In this document: positions 62,277 through 64,000 of the stretch, piece by piece
Layout of the letters: each line of letters opens with the position of its first letter
Numbering within the stretch: the first letter of the stretch is position 1
Source of the DNA: Capnocytophaga leadbetteri
GTDB lineage: Bacteria > Bacteroidota > Bacteroidia > Flavobacteriales > Flavobacteriaceae
NCBI RefSeq assembly: GCF_003054025.1
Contig: NZ_QBKG01000001.1
Span: forward strand, 310,001 to 374,000
DNA: 64,000 nt
Direction of reading: 5' to 3'
Program-made: the position numbers and the translations under genes
Notes under the pieces: model-generated
Database searches by the model: none
What the model was told of the DNA's origin: nothing
The model's input: only the letters and a program-made list of their open reading frames with translations

Positions 62277-64000
62277 ATGAAAAGATTTATTTTACCTGTT
62301 ATGGTATTATATGCTGCGATTAGTTTGGCACAGAATGAGTATCCTACTTTGGAAAAGGATACTATATCACTCGATGAAATAGTGATTACGGCTAACCGCA
62401 TCAAAGAAAAGAAAACAGATGCAGTGGCTAATGTAACTGTTATCGACAAGAAAAAACTACAGCAGTTTATCAAAATAGCTCCTGATATGTCGCACCTGAT
62501 AGGGATGGTAGAGCCTGCTATGTCGCTTTCGAGTAATACGACTAATAACCGCTATCAGAACCTACGTGGTCGGGCATTGCTTGTGCTTATTGATGGGATA
62601 CCTCAGTCTACCCCACTGCGTGCTACTGACCGCGATATTCGTTCGATAGACCCTGCAGCCGTAGAACGTATTGAGATAATAAAAGGTGCTACTTCTATCT
62701 ATGGCAATGGTGCTATAGGAGGTATAATGAATATTGTAACTAAAAAAACGCCTGAAAATACTACTTTTGGCGGACAAACTTCAGTAGGAGCTTCAGCAAG
62801 AGATTCTTTTAAAGAAAATAGAGGATTTGGTTATCGCTTCAATCAGCAGTTTTATGGCAATTACAAAGGATTTTCGTACTTAGTAGACGGCGCACTAAAC
62901 CAAACAGGGTCGGCTATTGATGGTACAGGTGAATATATTTCGCCTCGCTATGGTTTAGGAGATGTGCGTACTTATAACGGACTGCTAAAACTTGGTTATC
63001 AGTTTGATAAAGACAATAAAGTAGAAGCGATGTATAACTTCTATCAGAGTTTGCAACATACCCCTTTGGTAGCTTCAGGAGGTAAATATTTACAACGCCC
63101 ACGTATAGGGGTGTATGGGGCCAAAGACCCAGCGGCAGAAGATGAGGGAATGCGTTACAACCACAATGCTTATGTGAAATTCAACTCTAACAATATTTTC
63201 AAACACACTGATTTAGAGCTGAGCGCTTTTACCCAACACCAATATACTGTTTTTGATTTTCGCAAGCACAACCCTAGTGCGCCTGCACGTTGGGAAGAAA
63301 CTAGCGGGCAAGCAACTGTAAAAGGGGCGAAATACGGTATTCGCACTCAGCTGATTTCTAAGGTTCTTTTTAGTAATGATATTTTTACCCAATTACTCTA
63401 CGGAGCCGATATGCTAATTGATAAAACGAGTCAGCCGCTAGTAGATGGGCGTTATTGGTTGCCAGAGCTTACCTCGTATAACTCAGCTCCTTTCTTGCAA
63501 ACCAAAACTACTTTTTATCGTTATTACGTGCTTAAAGCAGGGTTACGCTATGATTATATAGATGTATCAGTACCTAACTACGAGGTGCTTAGAGGGCGTA
63601 GAACAGACCCTCGTGTATATGTAAAAGGGGGTGATCTTACTTATAACAACCTTTCGCCTAACATAGGGCTTGCTTATAATCAGTACAAGTATTTTCAACC
63701 ATTTATTTCTTACTCGCAAGGGTTTTCTATTTTTGATTTAGGTCGCACACTGCGTGCAGCCAAAGCTAATGTACTGTCTAAAATCAATACTGAGCCTGTT
63801 AAAACAGATAATTATGAAGTAGGAGCTTATGCAGAGCTGACTAAATACGTACACCTAAGTGGGTCTTATTTTTATACTTACTCGAAGCTCGGTAGTGACC
63901 TGAAAGAGGAAGGAGGTTTTTGGGTAGTAGATAGGAGTCCGCAAAAAGTATATGGTTTTGAAGTAAATGCAGATATTTACCCCACAAAGTGGCTTACTCT
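62277..64000 (+). CDS. TonB-dependent outer-membrane receptor (3' end missing)
   Basis: The frame is open from ATG 62277 to the window end, 574 codons visible. A signal peptide (KRFILPVMVLYAAISLAQ) is followed by a TonB-box-like segment (DTISLDEIVITANR), the plug domain (LRGRALLVLIDGIPQS, IERVEI-like VERIEIIKGATSIYGNGA, GGIMNIVTKK) and the first beta-barrel strands. It lacks the carboxypeptidase-like N-terminal domain of SusC proteins, which points to a siderophore, haem or similar small-ligand receptor. The substrate is not determined and no SusD-like gene is visible in the window. Confidence 0.92.
   Translation, partial: MKRFILPVMVLYAAISLAQNEYPTLEKDTISLDEIVITANRIKEKKTDAVANVTVIDKKKLQQFIKIAPDMSHLIGMVEPAMSLSSNTTNNRYQNLRGRALLVLIDGIPQSTPLRATDRDIRSIDPAAVERIEIIKGATSIYGNGAIGGIMNIVTKKTPENTTFGGQTSVGASARDSFKENRGFGYRFNQQFYGNYKGFSYLVDGALNQTGSAIDGTGEYISPRYGLGDVRTYNGLLKLGYQFDKDNKVEAMYNFYQSLQHTPLVASGGKYLQRPRIGVYGAKDPAAEDEGMRYNHNAYVKFNSNNIFKHTDLELSAFTQHQYTVFDFRKHNPSAPARWEETSGQATVKGAKYGIRTQLISKVLFSNDIFTQLLYGADMLIDKTSQPLVDGRYWLPELTSYNSAPFLQTKTTFYRYYVLKAGLRYDYIDVSVPNYEVLRGRRTDPRVYVKGGDLTYNNLSPNIGLAYNQYKYFQPFISYSQGFSIFDLGRTLRAAKANVLSKINTEPVKTDNYEVGAYAELTKYVHLSGSYFYTYSKLGSDLKEEGGFWVVDRSPQKVYGFEVNADIYPTKWLT

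Overview
The window looks like a chromosomal segment of a flavobacterium (Bacteroidota, Flavobacteriaceae); Capnocytophaga is my best guess at genus, from general resemblance only. Support comes from the very large surface protein ending in a type B type IX secretion (gliding-motility) C-terminal domain, the many promoters of the Bacteroidota form TTTG-N19/20-TAnnTTTG, the fused aspartokinase/homoserine dehydrogenase, the DUF3467 gene after rpoC, the acpP-fabF-rnc order and a TonB-dependent receptor. Most of the window is ordinary core genome with accessory patches.

Layout. 1-10635: 3' part of a giant SprB-like adhesin, truncated by the window start. 10636-13205: intergenic region with a candidate small RNA, ric (di-iron repair protein) and rlmL. 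13269-14495: sbcD without sbcC beside it. 14496-17119: accessory patch with a 9-bp minisatellite, a candidate immunity gene, a broken Rhs gene ending in a candidate nuclease toxin, a fragment of an antitoxin-like gene and a TraB-like lipoprotein. 17422-22210: CYTH protein, GNAT toxin/antitoxin-like pair, valS, dapD. 22336-24789: holA divergent from an HsdR-N-like protein and a glycosyltransferase. 24970-30726: DUF3829 lipoprotein, then rpoC without rpoB, then DUF3467. 30954-37318: two alpha/beta hydrolases, engB, and a methionine/threonine group (metX-like, thrA, GrpB, metF). 37490-43805: MFS transporter, an isolated ketoacyl synthase, acpP-fabF-rnc and a phosphoesterase. 43908-50033: small secreted or lipid-anchored proteins, miaB and DUF2461. 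50069-50445: transposase remnant. 50526-57679: DUF4112, dinB/dprA, POT transporter, isochorismatase-like enzyme, PspC/PadR pair. 58018-62069: DUF438-PAS protein, methyltransferase, subtilase lipoprotein, DUF2004-like protein. 62277-64000: 5' part of a TonB-dependent receptor.

Functional groups. ric and the DUF438-PAS protein are both hemerythrin-like and suggest handling of nitric oxide or redox stress. The metX-like, thrA and metF genes form one colinear group for homoserine and methionine supply. dinB and dprA form one transcription unit for DNA damage tolerance and DNA uptake or recombination.

The most unusual material is non-coding. Short tandem arrays with units of 7, 8, 9 and 11 bp fill many intergenic regions and form the last codons of several genes. 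There is a 74-bp dispersed repeat with a palindromic core, a small hairpin element whose two copies differ by a compensatory base pair and which interrupts two other repeats, two near-identical duplicated terminator pairs, two promoter-plus-terminator intervals that look like small RNA genes, and a 16-bp inverted repeat that makes holA and its divergent neighbour probable leaderless genes. No tRNA, rRNA or CRISPR array was found.
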